From NCBI GenBank assembly GCA_050084985.1, contig JBITNC010000001.1:39556001-39620000 (forward strand): a stretch of DNA of 64,000 nucleotides. Reading direction: 5' to 3'. This DNA comes from Nageia nagi (lineage: Eukaryota; Pinophyta). The notes below the pieces were generated by a model. That model saw nothing but the letters and a program-made list of their open reading frames with translations, was not told the DNA's origin and ran no database searches. Made by a program: the position numbers and the translations under genes. Shown here piece after piece: positions 35,339 to 48,511 of the stretch; the first letter of the stretch is position 1; the number at the start of each line of letters is the position of its first letter.

Positions 35339-37183
35339 TATTTATCAGTATAATGTAACCTTAGGGGTTTGGTTTTGTCATGTTCTCCATTTACTACAAT
35401 AGTAGGATCCTTGAAAGAGAAAAAAGAGGTGGGAGAGTGCACTCATTGGGGTTTTCTACTCAATATTTGGATTATAGGCTAGTTTCTATCTATAGTAAGG
35501 TCAAAAGTAACTAGAAAGAGATAAGAGACAAGAGTAATAGAAAAGACACAAATGAGAAAGATAAAGAAAGTAAACTAAAACTAAATAGCTCAAGAATTAC
35601 CACATAGGAAATAATCCATAACCAAGATTATGAATAGCAAACTATCTTACTCTTGGGGTCTCATAATCAAAATACAAAAACATAACTTAAGAAAATACTT
35701 CATGCATAACATTTAACAAAACATAATAAACAACCACAAAATTTGATGGGAAAAGTATCATCATATTGTATTATCACACATAGAGCATTTTATACATTGG
35801 GTAAATTTTTTAAAATGTATAACCTTTGGGACCTATAATAGTCCTCTATTTATATGTTTACATCTACAATTGGGTGGTTGTCCACCATTATTACACTTAA
35901 TTACTCTATTGATTAAGAAGAGTATTAGAAACTATTTACAAATGTACAATTATAATTACAATTATGCTAAGTTGTAGTATTGCATAATGAATAAATAAAA
36001 TTAGTACCAAGGTCTAGAAATTTATTATCTCTAAACTATTGTACTTCTCACCTATAATTCATATGATATGTCATTGATTGTACTATACTATGATTGTATC
36101 TAATTGTGAAGATATGGTCCATCAACTTGATTGGTATGGATTATCTTTATGTTCTATCGATAGCCATCTAACTCTCTGCAACCATTTATGGTTATCACTA
36201 TAGTTCTGGGTTGAATGGAATAGTGACCAAAATGAAGAATGTATCATTGAAATCTAAGGAAGAATTGTTATTATCATGTGGAAATAAATCATGGTAAACA
36301 CATTGATAAATCCCTAAGGGTAAAACACTCATTATTAAGTGGATTTGTATGTTCTCCTTAACTCATTATTCATTTCTCAATATGGTAGGTTTTGTTTACC
36401 TTTAGTGGGGTTTAGTCATGGCAGAGACTTACTTTAACATCCATCAATTTTTGGTAAAATGTTTGATGTCATCACTCAAAATTAGTGGGTTTTATTTGTT
36501 GGTTCTTTTAAAATATCTCTTATTGAATCATTCTCTATGTAGTACCCTCTAAAGATTATCTTAGCACCTGCTATTTTTGATCAAAAGATATGATTTCATC
36601 ACTCCAAATCAATGGGTCCTAGAGGATGCACTTCTTACAATATCTCTCACTAATTTTTGGCATATAGAACTTTTTCTCTAGAAATCCATGGGCTTTACAA
36701 TATTACCCATTAGTAACTTCAATTGAATTTGACTAAATAGAGAGTCATATTTACAATATTTCCTAAAAGAATTAGATTTCTATAGTACCTAGATTAGATC
36801 TAGATATTTATTTCCCTTACAAGGTATGGTATTTCCCAAACATATTACAATACTTATTGGATATTACTTATATGTATTTATAATGCCTTATGACCTCAAA
36901 CTTATACTAGAACACACCTGACTAAATGATGACTAACCTTCGAGAGTTATTTACATAACAACATCTACTTCTAAACAAGATAGTAGTTAAGTTACCAAAA
37001 TTATTTAAGACCAATTTAAATGATAGCACCTAGACTATTGATATCACTTGGACTTAAGAAAAACTTGATAAAATTGACTAAGTATAAAGAATAAAGACTA
37101 TTTCCAATATTTATAAATTCATGAAGGGGGAGCAAGAAATGAGAATTATCAATGAGTTTATTTGAAAGGAATGAAAGAATAAA
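35339..37183 (-). repeat. Element E, 5' LTR
   Basis: Partner of 23190-25058. Near its right end it lacks about 20 bases present in the other copy (around 25028-25046). The primer-site region just left of 35339 does not match the iMet type and is unresolved. Confidence 0.82.
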
Positions 37184-37745
37184 GAATGGTATAATGTTAT
37201 ATTATATTTAGAGTGTGATATTAAAATAATAATAGGTTATAGTTGTAAGATGAAGTATGTGACTGCAGTGTGAAGAACTAAGTAAATCCATGTGTAGAAT
37301 AGTAGTACACTGTGAGAAGTATGAAGATGAAAAATTAGCACAAAAGTAGAATTGTAAAAATATGAATTATTGAAGATTATATAAAAGCAAAGGTATTTCA
37401 TATGTCACATTTTATGATTGTAAAAAGTTGAGTGGGTGCTTAGTCTAATGTGGTAGTTTCTTTGTATTAGTTGCTACAAAAGAGGGTTAGTGGGTATTTT
37501 CAAATATTGTAAGAGGTCAACCATTCTGATTGGAGTTGATTGGGAGATCAAGCAGTCCATTTGACACAATGGTTGTTTTCCCACATTAGGTTTCTAGTAT
37601 TAATTTGGTGTTGTATTTTAAATTCTTTATGAATTTATACTTTAATTTTTGTATGATTTTTTTATTAATTTTATCTTTTAAATAAGTATGAAATTTTCAA
37701 AATACACTAATTCATCCCCCTCTTAGTATCTCCACTAGATCAACA
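37184..37745 (+). repeat. Element C 3' LTR, part 3 (LTR end)
   Basis: Ends with TTCATCCCCCTCTTAGTAT then CTCCACTAGATCAACA. The pyrimidine-rich block followed by TCAACA is the same kind of end as element B's LTR (TTCACCCCCCCTCTCAGTGT...TTCAACA on the minus strand), so element C and B belong to related copia families. With 14584-14893 and 22130-23189 it makes a LTR of about 1.9 kb. Confidence 0.65.
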
Positions 37746-40429
37746 TCTACCAATGGTAATAAGAATCTAAAGAGAATCTATAAACTACAACCTATACTCA
37801 ACTAACTATCATCTAACAAAATTATTAAATCTATAACATATCTACATTATATCTTGAATCTACATAGCTATAACTTCTATAATTATGTTAAATGATAAAT
37901 GGATTTTTTTCTTTAGTGCCTAAGTGTAGCCAAGAAATATTGTTCTCACAAGATCAGAGAGATGTTGAAAGCTTTTCTTAAGATTATTATAATATTTATA
38001 TAATCTTGTCAAACTTAGGCAATATAATTGAGATTGATTTTATTTAGACCAATAGAAAATTATCATTTTCTTTAGTGGATGTTTACAAACACAACTAGGC
38101 TCTAGAAGAATGAGTCATGGTTGAGTCCTTCGGGTTCTAGGAAAGTAATAGGTGTATTGGTTGATCAAATTGCTTTCCTTAGATATTAATTGGTAATAGT
38201 TTGGTCACATTTTAGAAGAACACATAAAAGGTAAATACTACTAGGTTCTAGGAACATTATACACTTACAAGTCAACCAAGTTCCAAGAAAGTTCTTCTAC
38301 TTTGAAGTTCACTACACTCTAGTAAATACTTTGAAGAAGAGTACTTCCAATCTCCATAAAGATGACTTACACATATAACACCATTGATTTCAAGAAATTC
38401 TCTTTCATCCAGCTACTACCATTCCTAATGCCTTTAAAATATTTCAAACTTGTTAAAATATAAGACAATCAACAAATAATCTTCCTGCTTAATACAAGTT
38501 ACAATTTTTATAATAGGTGTTAACCATTTTTTCTTATCAAGGAGAAAAAGGGGACATCTAGGATCTATGATCCTCCTTTTTAATGAGGTGGTCCTCAAAA
38601 TAAAAACTTGGTTTTTTTCAACTATCTCTACAAGTATAAAGGACTTGAGTTATTTTTCTTATTGCTTTCTTATACTTAGATTAAGTGTTCATCCCATAAA
38701 TTTTCACTAATTAAAGATATATCCATTACCATTCACTTTATACTTAGTTTATTTTACCTCAAGAAATAGAATTACTTATTACTTAAAGTGAAGTTCCATT
38801 CTACAAGGCTTGTGTAACACTTGATTTGTCTTCTACAAACTTAATTGCATAATGATTTTTAAGTTTATAAAAGGACATCGTATTCAATATTTCAAAAAAA
38901 ATTATTTTATATACTTGTAATCCATTTTCCAAATTAAATAGATCTCATAAGAATAATCAAACACAAAGTATGATGTAAAGAAAACTTTCTCTATTAATTG
39001 CTTTGCAATCTTCTCTATTACCTTTCAGAATCTAGAGTCTCTTACAAATAAATTCCCATATCCCTTTTATAACAACAAGAGGTAGTTAGGTTTATAATAA
39101 ACCCTAACTACCTTTTCAAAACCTTAACTAACTTACTAGGAAACCCTAATTACAACTTCTCCCAAAATAAGATAAGTCAAAAAATAAACTAAAAGAAAAT
39201 AAACTAAGTTTGGAATAAAAATGACTCAAAAATACTCTAACTATGGAAATTAAGGAAGATAAAAAAAATTTAAGTTCCTCATTTCTTATTTACAGTAAAA
39301 ATTGTAACTTCACTATTTATCTAATGTCAATATCATTTTCTCCACTTTTGCATTGATATTGAGAATTTTATATAACTATCACATTTCTCTATGAAACCAT
39401 GATACTAGCATATTGTTTGAGCATTAATCCAATTCTCCAATTTTTAGGAACCATTTTAATTTATATTTAACAAGCTAAGAACCAATTATATGATGTTAAG
39501 GTACTTGTATTGTAAGTAGTTTTTGTATCCTTGCACTTTAATGTGTTATTTAGAAATTCAATGAGTTGTTGCTTTACATTATCCTTGATATTTCATTCAC
39601 CATCTTCTTTGAGGAATTTAATTTCAGATATTCAAATTATGTTTTTAACTTCCTCATAAATCTTTAATCCCTTATCCATGAAGCTAGTACTTATAGATTT
39701 TACAGTAATTAGCTAAACACAAAGAAAAGAGAATTCTTACTAAAAACTAAAAAGTTGCAAATTAGCAACAATCTCATGCACTATTACCATGACTATCTTC
39801 AAATCTAATACCCATTCATCAACCAAAGAGTTGATATCTTCTTAAACCTTATCCATTTTAAAATTCATCACATCCAAATATATAAAATCATGAAAAATAT
39901 TCATAAAGATTCTAATGAATTTCTTTATCAATTTATTGATATGAATCTCTAGCTCACAACCTCTTTTAAACTTGAATTTTAAATCTTCTTTATCTATGGT
40001 TAACTTCTCAAATTATTAGAAATTTATTTTCATCTTTTTCACATACTTTTTTAATTAGGAGACTTTTTCTTCCTTATCCTAAGCTATCTCCTTAATATTT
40101 TTAGTCCCCTAATCAATAATGTATGCATTTTTCATGATTCCCATTAGCCGCACATCATATTTGTAAGTGCTAACATTAATTTATCTCTTATCTTTTGGCA
40201 TTCTCACATTAGTGGTAAGTTTGTTCACTTGAATTTTCCCTTTTTAAAATTCAATTAGGCTATCAAATTATTGTGGTATTAGTTATGATTATTTTGGGGA
40301 ATTTGCATTTTCCTCTTTATTTTCACTCTTGATAGTCTTCAAGATATATATTTTTCACCAAATTGCTTGAGCTAAGTTATTCTAGTGAATCCACATATTG
40401 TATTAAAATAATTGTATTTATACTATCTA
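37746..40429. other. Unassigned repeat-derived sequence
   Basis: No coding region recognised. Between 38880 and 39200 the sequence resembles an LTR or leader on the minus strand: it has TTATAAAAGGGATATGGG (TATA-like, minus strand, about 39054-39071), as in element A's LTR, and repeated AACCCTAACTA phrases. No partner copy is in the window, so a solo LTR or a truncated element is possible but unproved. Confidence 0.4.
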
Positions 40430-42600
40430 TTTTGATTCATCATGCTCATTATGTCTTCTTTTCTTTCTTCATTCTTCTTTTTTCTTTCTCTTCTTCATCT
40501 TAATCATTTCCATCTTCATCATTAGGCTTTGAAGTTTTTTGACTTGATAATTTTCTTGAGCTAGTTTCCTTTTGAGGAGTGGCATCTTTACTACTCTTTG
40601 CTCTTATTTAAACTTTATCTATGGGCTAATATGACCTTTTTCATCCTATTAAATGGATATATCCTAAATGTATTAGTCTCCTTGATGGGAATCACCCTCT
40701 AGTTTTGATGAGGAATAATAGTATGCATATCCAATATTGAGGATACTATTATAAGAGGAATCACATTCTATCTTATTTCACCTTCCTCCTCTGAATTAGT
40801 TATATTCACATAGGTATTATCCTCCTCATATTGAATTTTATGAGATCCTTGTTCTCTATAATCTTCTTCATCATTCTCTTTGTTATTCACTTCATCTTTC
40901 TTTTTGCCCTCACTTCTACTTATTGACTTATTTTCATCATCTTCCTTTTCTAATTGACTATAGCTATATGAGGAATCATTCCTAATCAAAGATAACGAAT
41001 GATTAGGATTCTCCAAAGGTTGCTCTTGATATTCTCCTAGGATTTATATATTAGGAGTTGGTGTCTTACATTGGATGGTTTGTACTATGTCAGTGCCTAA
41101 CATGGATCTGAACTAATCAAATTCTAGTTAATCCATGATGTACCTTAAGTTTTGATACTCAATGGGGTTTGGCCTTGGAAGGCTCTCTCAACTCTTGGCC
41201 TATTTTATTTTAGGAGTGATTATCCCTTTCTTCTTTGGTAATATGTTAAAAAAGATTTTGAATTTCAAATTTGGAGAGAACATTTTTATACCTTTTAATG
41301 GTTTCCAATGAATAGTATTTATATGAGGTATGAAATTTTTGATTAATTTTTTGATCACTTTAATGGGATGATAATGGGTTTTCAATTCATGGAACCCAAA
41401 ACTATATTACTCCACTTCTTCTTTAGTTGTTTGAGCCTCTAGAAAATTATTTTAGTAATAATATGTGCAAACAAGTGGCATTTTAATGAATCCTTATTTA
41501 TTCTCCCTCACAAAATTCTTATGAAAATAAAATTTTATCTAAAAAAATCAAATAATATCATTTTGTTGTTGACATATCAGGCCAATTTTAATGGATCCAC
41601 ATCGACACCATATACCCTAATGTATGAAGTTTCAAAATCTTCTAGATAAAAATATACATATCCCTTAAACAATTCTAACCTACCTTATGTAATTCTAGGA
41701 ATTCAATCAATTCCCTTAAGTTCTCTATAAATGGAATACTCTTGATCATCATTCTTGATTTGTATGTGATTATATTATTCTTTTCTATACTATGTGGGAT
41801 ATGCCATATAAATTACAATCTAATTATTGAAGACTAAATATTTTATTCCATGACTTTTGGTATGTTCTTCCCTTTCAAAAATAGATAACTAAGGTATGAT
41901 ACATAATCAAACTTTTTCATTTTGCATACTTCTCTTAATTTCTTGATGATACCATCACTAATAACCTAACTCCATTAGATGTTATTTCCTCTCCCAATGG
42001 TGCAAAGAAAACCAAACAAATATTTCTTAAATATGATATTTGTATATTTTCCTATCACCCTACATAAGAAATTAATGGCATTTTTTGTGGTATCTTGGAA
42101 TAAACATCTCTAAGATTTCATTACTACTTAATGTGTTAGGCCATGGTGTTTGAGCCTAATCCATGAATGGATAAGATCACTAGGTCGATTCTTGGTTAAG
42201 TATTTCTCTTGAGCTTTATTAGAATCTTCTTTCATGAAAATAATACATCTATTTGATCAAGATATTTTATATTAAATCCATTCCTTTTTCATCCAAGCTA
42301 TAATGTTCCCTTCATTATCTTTCAAAACTCTATTTTAAAAGTTTGCATGATGGGCCATCTCCAAGACCAACTCATGAAAATTAACTATAAAGGGTATCAC
42401 TATTGCTTTAAAAAATCCATAAAAATGAAGTGTATCCTTTTCTCTCACTTCATTGGGAATTTGATCTTTTTCTTGGAGAATTTTAATAGGATATATATGG
42501 TTCCAATGTGGATCATAGATATCATGCAATCTATCGTAATAATGGACTCTCCTTTTCTGGAAACCTTATTTTCTCATTTTTGTAAAATTGCTCTTGGTTA
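40430..42600 (-). pseudogene. Unrecognised decayed coding region
   Basis: The minus strand shows coding-like sequence for about 2.1 kb. From the upstream end: HDIYDPHWNHIYPIKIL with a 64-codon open stretch (42335-42529), SDLIHSWIRLKHHGL (about 42170), an open 61-codon basic stretch (41200-41385) with HYHPIKVIKKLIKNF, then YQNLRYIMD, an 82-codon acidic open stretch (40768-41016) with SRSEGKKKDEVNNKEN ending EEEGEIR, and RLIHLGYIHLIG. It ends in a lysine/glutamate/serine-rich tail (about 40450-40610). Charged tail and layout could suit a LINE ORF1 or a gag, but no diagnostic domain was seen. Confidence 0.45.
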
Positions 42601-42749
42601 ATTAAAAATATTCATCCTTCTACTTGTTTTATTTAATCATCCTATGTAAAAGATAAGATATCATCAATATCCATCATTTAAAACTTGTTCAATTTCAAAA
42701 ATTTATCATAATTTTTATTTTTTCAAATTTAAATATTTTTTCTTAAGTT

Positions 42750-43850
42750 GCATCTAGGTAGAATTAAACATTAATGTGACCATAATAATTTCTTTAGTCA
42801 CTATAAAATAAGTTTCAACATCAATGCGACCATTGACAAATCTTAAGTCACTTCCACATAGATATCATTATGAGTGTGACCATAATAATCTCCTTTGTTG
42901 CTTCAAAGCAAATTTTAATATTAATGCGACCACTAGGTTTTACTTAGTTTCTTTAGGATAATCATAAATCTCAATGCTATTGTGCAACATAGTTAATTCA
43001 CTTTATCTTAGTTTTGAATATGGATGGAACCTATGAAAATGACTTGGTCACTTTTCAATTGTTATCTTGTTCATTGTGTCAGGGATGAAAGATTAAGTCA
43101 TGTTAAAGTAGATTTTAATGTCACTATAATATATAGAATGGACTAAGTCACTTAAAGGTAAAAATTTGACATAGTATGATAAAAGAAAATATTTTATCAA
43201 GCTAGGTCACAATACCTAATAATTTTGATGGTCAACCCTGGCTAGGTTTTAATGTGGTTGTGATCTTTACAAAATATTATTATCACTCCTAGGTAGGATA
43301 CAACTTCACCATGACTACTATAATGGATTATGTCACTACCATGTATACTTAAACTCCAATATGATCATATTAAATATCTTAGTTACCTTCACCTAGATCA
43401 AAACTCTAATATTATTGAAGATCAAGTTCTTTTCACTCATAGCTATCACTCAAATTTGATGTGACTATAAGAAAACTCTAAGTTTCTCCCACCAAGAATC
43501 ATACCTCAATGCAACTAAGGGATCATGGACATGTGAATGAATAAATGAATAATGCAAATATATTTATGGATGATTACCCCATAATTAATGTAATAAGGAC
43601 ATATGGTATGAATCAATGAGTATGTAACACTAGATCAAATGGTAAACATTCAATACAATGATGTCATAAATTGGATGATCAGCTTTGGTAAGAATTCTAG
43701 TTGGTACAATGAACTAGATGAATTTAGTTGCATTGGGATAAACATAAAACTCAATGCAACTAAATAAACCTTCTTGTCACCCTCATCTTGAAATATAAAC
43801 TAATGTGACTTAATCCAAACTGTTAGTCATATCCAAGTATGTAATGCATT
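42750..43850. repeat. Degenerate tandem repeat with 50-bp period
   Basis: A phrase like CAATGTGACCATAA recurs at 50-base steps: 42773, 42823, 42873, 42923, 42973, then 43307, 43357, 43407, 43457, 43507, and again near 43752 and 43801; intermediate units (43117, 43251) are drifted in phase. Many units also carry GTCAC some 15-20 bases after GTGAC, an inverted pair. Identity between units is low, so this is an old minisatellite. It is not a multiple of three and shows no coding frame. Confidence 0.75.
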
Positions 43851-46800
43851 TTCTTATTCTAAACATCTAAAACCCTAAATTTTAGACCTAAGTTTTTTTA
43901 TTTAGTTTAACACTCAAAAGATCTAGAAATGGATTAAGGTGATCCATATGCACTTTTCAATGTTGCTAGCTAGTCAACACCCACATGGCAAGATTAAATA
44001 AAGACAATATTATCCAATCTTGATTAAATCTATTATAGTGTTCACTCCATAACACTCATCCTATTAAGAATATGCCTTAAATGTGACCCCACCATTTCCA
44101 CTTCATGAACTATGTAGCAAATATTTTGGACATGATGTAGTGGTTTCCTACTTAGGGCCCATATCACTTAAGAGAATGTACATCCATTAGGTTACACATC
44201 CTCATCTAATGATAACCCTCTAACTCACAAGAGCTGATAGTTTATCCTAGGAAAACTTCCTTATGAGTGGGAAACATCATCACCTATGGAATAGTCATCA
44301 TACTCCTATGTGCTTAACTACAAGTATTATGAATACTAAATTACCTTCATCATCTTCTATCAAGGTTTTTTCTAAGGATCAGTATAAATTGGCTCAAGTA
44401 CTAGGAATGGTATAGAGTTTAAGGATTAGGACATCCCATTATGAATTTTTGACTATGATGCAAATCAATATCATTCAAAACTAATGTTATGGACCTTAGG
44501 AGGATTTGGATCCTCCCTTCATTGGTCATAAGTAAACCTTTTAATGGTACTTTTAGTCAACATAAAAATCATAATTACATCATGCTTCAAATATCATTTT
44601 ATAATTTATCACGAAATTAGTCTCTATTCATTTAAGAATGTAAAATGTACTATCTATTTGTATAAGTATCATAAATCATTTTTAAACTTTAAAACTTTCA
44701 TGTAACTAATCATAACAACTACATTATTATCAAAGTAACTTTTACCAAAGTATTATGTATACTAATTTTTTTTTACTTTAAGATCTTTTATACTTCACCT
44801 CATACCTTGTAATAAATCTAGAATTTTGCTACTACATTTTATTATTAATCAAATAATTGGTAAGTATCAAGTGGAATGTGAGACTTATCAATTAAAAAGG
44901 GATTCAAAGGGTAGTCATAATACATAAGACTTTTCTTTAATGAGAAGAGAAGGAATACAAGACAAACATACCTGTTAGCATTCACCACATGTCTAATAAG
45001 ATTTTTATACATGTATTTAAGGGAAGTATCATTGGTGAATAAAAATTGATAGTCAAATTGGTTCAATATTATTTACTACTCAATAAATTACAAATAAATA
45101 CATCATAAACTAGATTTATAATACTATGTAGGAAAAGAATTACATTCTCATTATACAATGTTTATCATGAGGTGCAATAATTTAGGAGATCTTGAGGTTT
45201 GTTTGAGAGATTACCTATGCAAAGTACAAAATTTATTTATATAGTTACAAGAAATATCTGCAAAAATTATGTCAAACAAACATGAAAAAGGCCACTTCTT
45301 CCTAGTTTCAAATTTGTTTGAAGATTTCATATAGTTTTGAGGGATCAATTCAAAACATTTTGTACTTCATTTATCCATAAATATCACATACATAGAATGA
45401 GAAAAATGTAGAGATTTAATTAAAATTTAATGAAATTAAATATTAAGCATGAAGTTGGGATTTGTAACCTATATTAGTATTCTCCCAATGCATACCACTA
45501 CGTGAACTCAAGGAGAGTGTAGTTGAAAGAACTTTTCCCTCAAAAATTTTGGTTGTGTATGCCTTACATGTAAGGTTTAGGAATTTGTTTTACATAAGCA
45601 TTTTATGGGATACAATGATGGTAGAATACATATAGAATGAGCCTTATCAAAGAGGCATGACATTCAAAATTAAGACCAAACTCACAAACATTTGACAAAC
45701 AATCTCCCATAGCTTCATGGTCTATAATGATGATAGAATACATACAAATTGGATATCTTATGAGGTGATCATTACTTAAGGTCAAAACTAAATTCTATAA
45801 TCTTTTCCATAAGTTTCTAGCATGTGCCTTCATGGGAGTTTTTGAAGAAGAAGGTTTGGAAATCTACCAAGAATAGTAAAAATAGTTTGACATCCAATAT
45901 TGTAATTGTAAGTCACCACATAGCCATGTAGAAGAATAACAAATCAAGTAAGGTAATAAATTATTCATAATATAATTAACTAACTACACTCATAAAGAAC
46001 ATATTTGTACTCAGTACTTGTCATCAATTCAAATAAAAGGGAAAATCAAAAATAATAAGATCCCAATTCTTTACTTTTAAAGGAAAAGATAAGATACCAA
46101 CCTTCACATGCATTATGTCAAACAAAACAATCAATATGTCCCTTCAAATAATGTAAGACCTTTATCAACAATTAATTCCATTAGCCTTTAACAAACAATA
46201 TTTTCATACAAATCATTATATAACATCAAAATAGGATTTCTTTAACTAGACATTTTAGAAATGCAAAAGAATGCACCTAAACTTGGAGAGGAAGAAAGGC
46301 CTATTTTCTTCACATAACTCTACACACAAGCTTGAGAATAACAAGAATGAAATAATAATATATAGGTATTTTTCTAATATTCCACCCTCCTATTTATATC
46401 CAAGGAGGTTCAATTGTGTCCAAATGAACATCTTCTCATCCCTTTAATAATGTTTGGGGTAGGTTTGATTAAAGTTATTGATGATTTTAATGGAAATTAA
46501 TACCTTAGAACCTTTTTTATTTATTGAAAAATTAGTACCAACTATTTTCCATACCTAACACATGGAAACAAAAATAACTAGGGTCATTAATAAATTATTT
46601 TCATAACCATTAAATATCTTGTAATATCACAAGGTGGCCTTAGTCCTTTCTTAACAATTATTATTTTAATTTTCACTTTAGTTTACTACCAATTATAAGT
46701 AAAAATTCAAATTCAAAGGGAATATTCCTTTCCCTCTCTTTTCAAATTTAAATTATGAAAATTCACAACAAAAAATCAACCACACATCTCACTTGCAATG

Positions 46801-47634
46801 GTCACTTCAATCTGCAGGATAATTATTAATCCACACACATTGAAAAACACACATTCATCATAAAAATTGACATTCATGATTAATTATTCCACTATGCAGC
46901 TACATGATCTATGATGGTCATTAGGGTTTATCAATGAACTAGCACTAATCATTTTCTCATTCTTACCCTTTTGTTCTTATCACCAATTCACCCTTGGTTC
47001 CTTGGATTTTTTCCACACTTTTCATCTTAGTTTAACCTATGACTTGTGTTAAAATATCTTGAAGCTAGCATCAAATCAACACAAATATGGCATATCCCTA
47101 TTTAAAACTCATCATCACATAGCTTAATTCAAATTGAATCTCATTAGTATCCTTGATAGTACTCAAGTCTTAATAGTGCAATTGGGTGGGTCATTACAAA
47201 GTAGAAGGTTAAGCTAATATGACCTTAAAAAACCATTTATTCACTTCCACTTATCTTTCTAACTTAGTGCACTAGAGGGAAAAAAAAGATAGGTAATTTT
47301 CTCAAATTTTTAAATTGATCTCAAAAATAGGATTATGATGACACTACATGCCTTGAAGAGAACTAATTTCAATTGATGGTGTGAAGAATGAGCACTTGTT
47401 CTTGAAATGAAATTCTAGGACTTGTCATTAAATGGTTAAGTAGAAATAATTTTTATTTTCATGTCTAGCGTAGGTGTTTGACAATCTTGCTAAGAAATGA
47501 TAGTATATGTTTTTTGTAAAAATTTACTTCCATGTTAAAGTTAAAATTATGCATTTATTCTCAAGTGAAAAGATGCTACGCAATGGTTCAAACTCCTTTT
47601 ATGATAAAATATATGATCATGTAAAATATTGATT
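43851..47634. other. Unassigned AT-rich sequence
   Basis: No open frame longer than about 73 codons and no retroelement motif on either strand. I see nothing I can support as a feature. It may be very old transposon debris. Confidence 0.4.

Positions 47635-47684
<50 letters not shown>
47635..47684. repeat. (ATC)16 microsatellite
   Basis: Sixteen uninterrupted ATC units plus AT. The perfect array in otherwise decayed sequence indicates recent expansion, and it is likely polymorphic. Confidence 0.97.
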
Positions 47685-48511
47685 TAGATTTTTGTACATA
47701 TACAAATTTTTATAGGTTTCTTATTTTATCATAAAAAAAAACTATTTCTAAACACTCATCTTAGGGAAAAATAGAAAAAATTTATCTTTCAAAAATTACA
47801 TGGTAACATTGGTTCTATTTAGGGATGAATTACCTTATAAAGTTAAATATCATATCATCTATGGTTGCACCATTTTTTATATTATAGGAAGGGACTTCAT
47901 CTATAAATTATTTCAGCAATGACTTATTTCTTACACATAGTGAACTCTTTCCTCCTATTCAAAACCAATTCAACTAAAATGATAATGGGATTTAAAATGA
48001 TAAGGTAATTTTTAGAATTCCCTCTTATAAGGTGCTTATGATATCTCCTTATGACCCTCATAGAATTCTTATTAAAAATAATTGGATGCTCTTGAGAAGA
48101 GATCTATATTATGAAGTTGGTTAGATTATTCAATCAAGAAGACTATTTTCTAATGAATTTTATTATATCAAATAGTGTGATACATAGTCATCATTTCTAA
48201 TATGGAATATGAACTGCATCATTTTATGCCATGCCAATGTTTGTTTTTTGGTATTTCATCCCTACATATAGAGTTACCTATAGAATCATTGGTATCTATT
48301 CACACCTGGCATTTTCAAAACTACTAACTAGGTTTCCATAGCCCCAATATGAATACCTTTGACTTTGAACCATTGCTCACATTTTCAACTAGCATCTATA
48401 GCCTCGATGGAGTTACTTCAAATGTTGAGGATTTTAATAAACATAAAATCAATTTAAGATAGATCCTCTCAAAAAAATTAAGGTTATTATAGTGCATTCA
48501 AAAAGAAATAA
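47685..48511. other. Unassigned sequence left of element F
   Basis: No recognised coding or repeat feature. The last bases, AATAA (48507-48511), are the left target duplication of element F. Confidence 0.4.

Larger units (their letters stand above)
23190..37183 (-). mobile_element. Element E: large Ty3/gypsy retrotransposon with extra RNase H and 3' coding region
   Basis: LTR-like repeats of about 1.85 kb (23190-25058 and 35339-37183) flank a 10.3 kb interior on the minus strand. Reading the minus strand: gag, protease, an additional RNase H-like domain, reverse transcriptase, RNase H, integrase, then a 3.8 kb coding region of unknown function before the 3' LTR. The exact LTR ends, primer site and target duplication could not be fixed, so both borders are uncertain by tens of bases. 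The pol protein motifs belong to the gypsy group related to plant Tat-type elements with a second RNase H. All genes are broken. It sits inside the LTR of copia element C. Confidence 0.85.

Noticed and set aside
23185-37190. Target duplication GGTTA/GGTAT for element E
   Set aside because: Borders of the LTRs could not be fixed well enough; the match is too weak.
42750-43850. CRISPR array
   Set aside because: The periodic units have no conserved repeat separated by unique spacers, unit identity is low, and the context is plant nuclear DNA.
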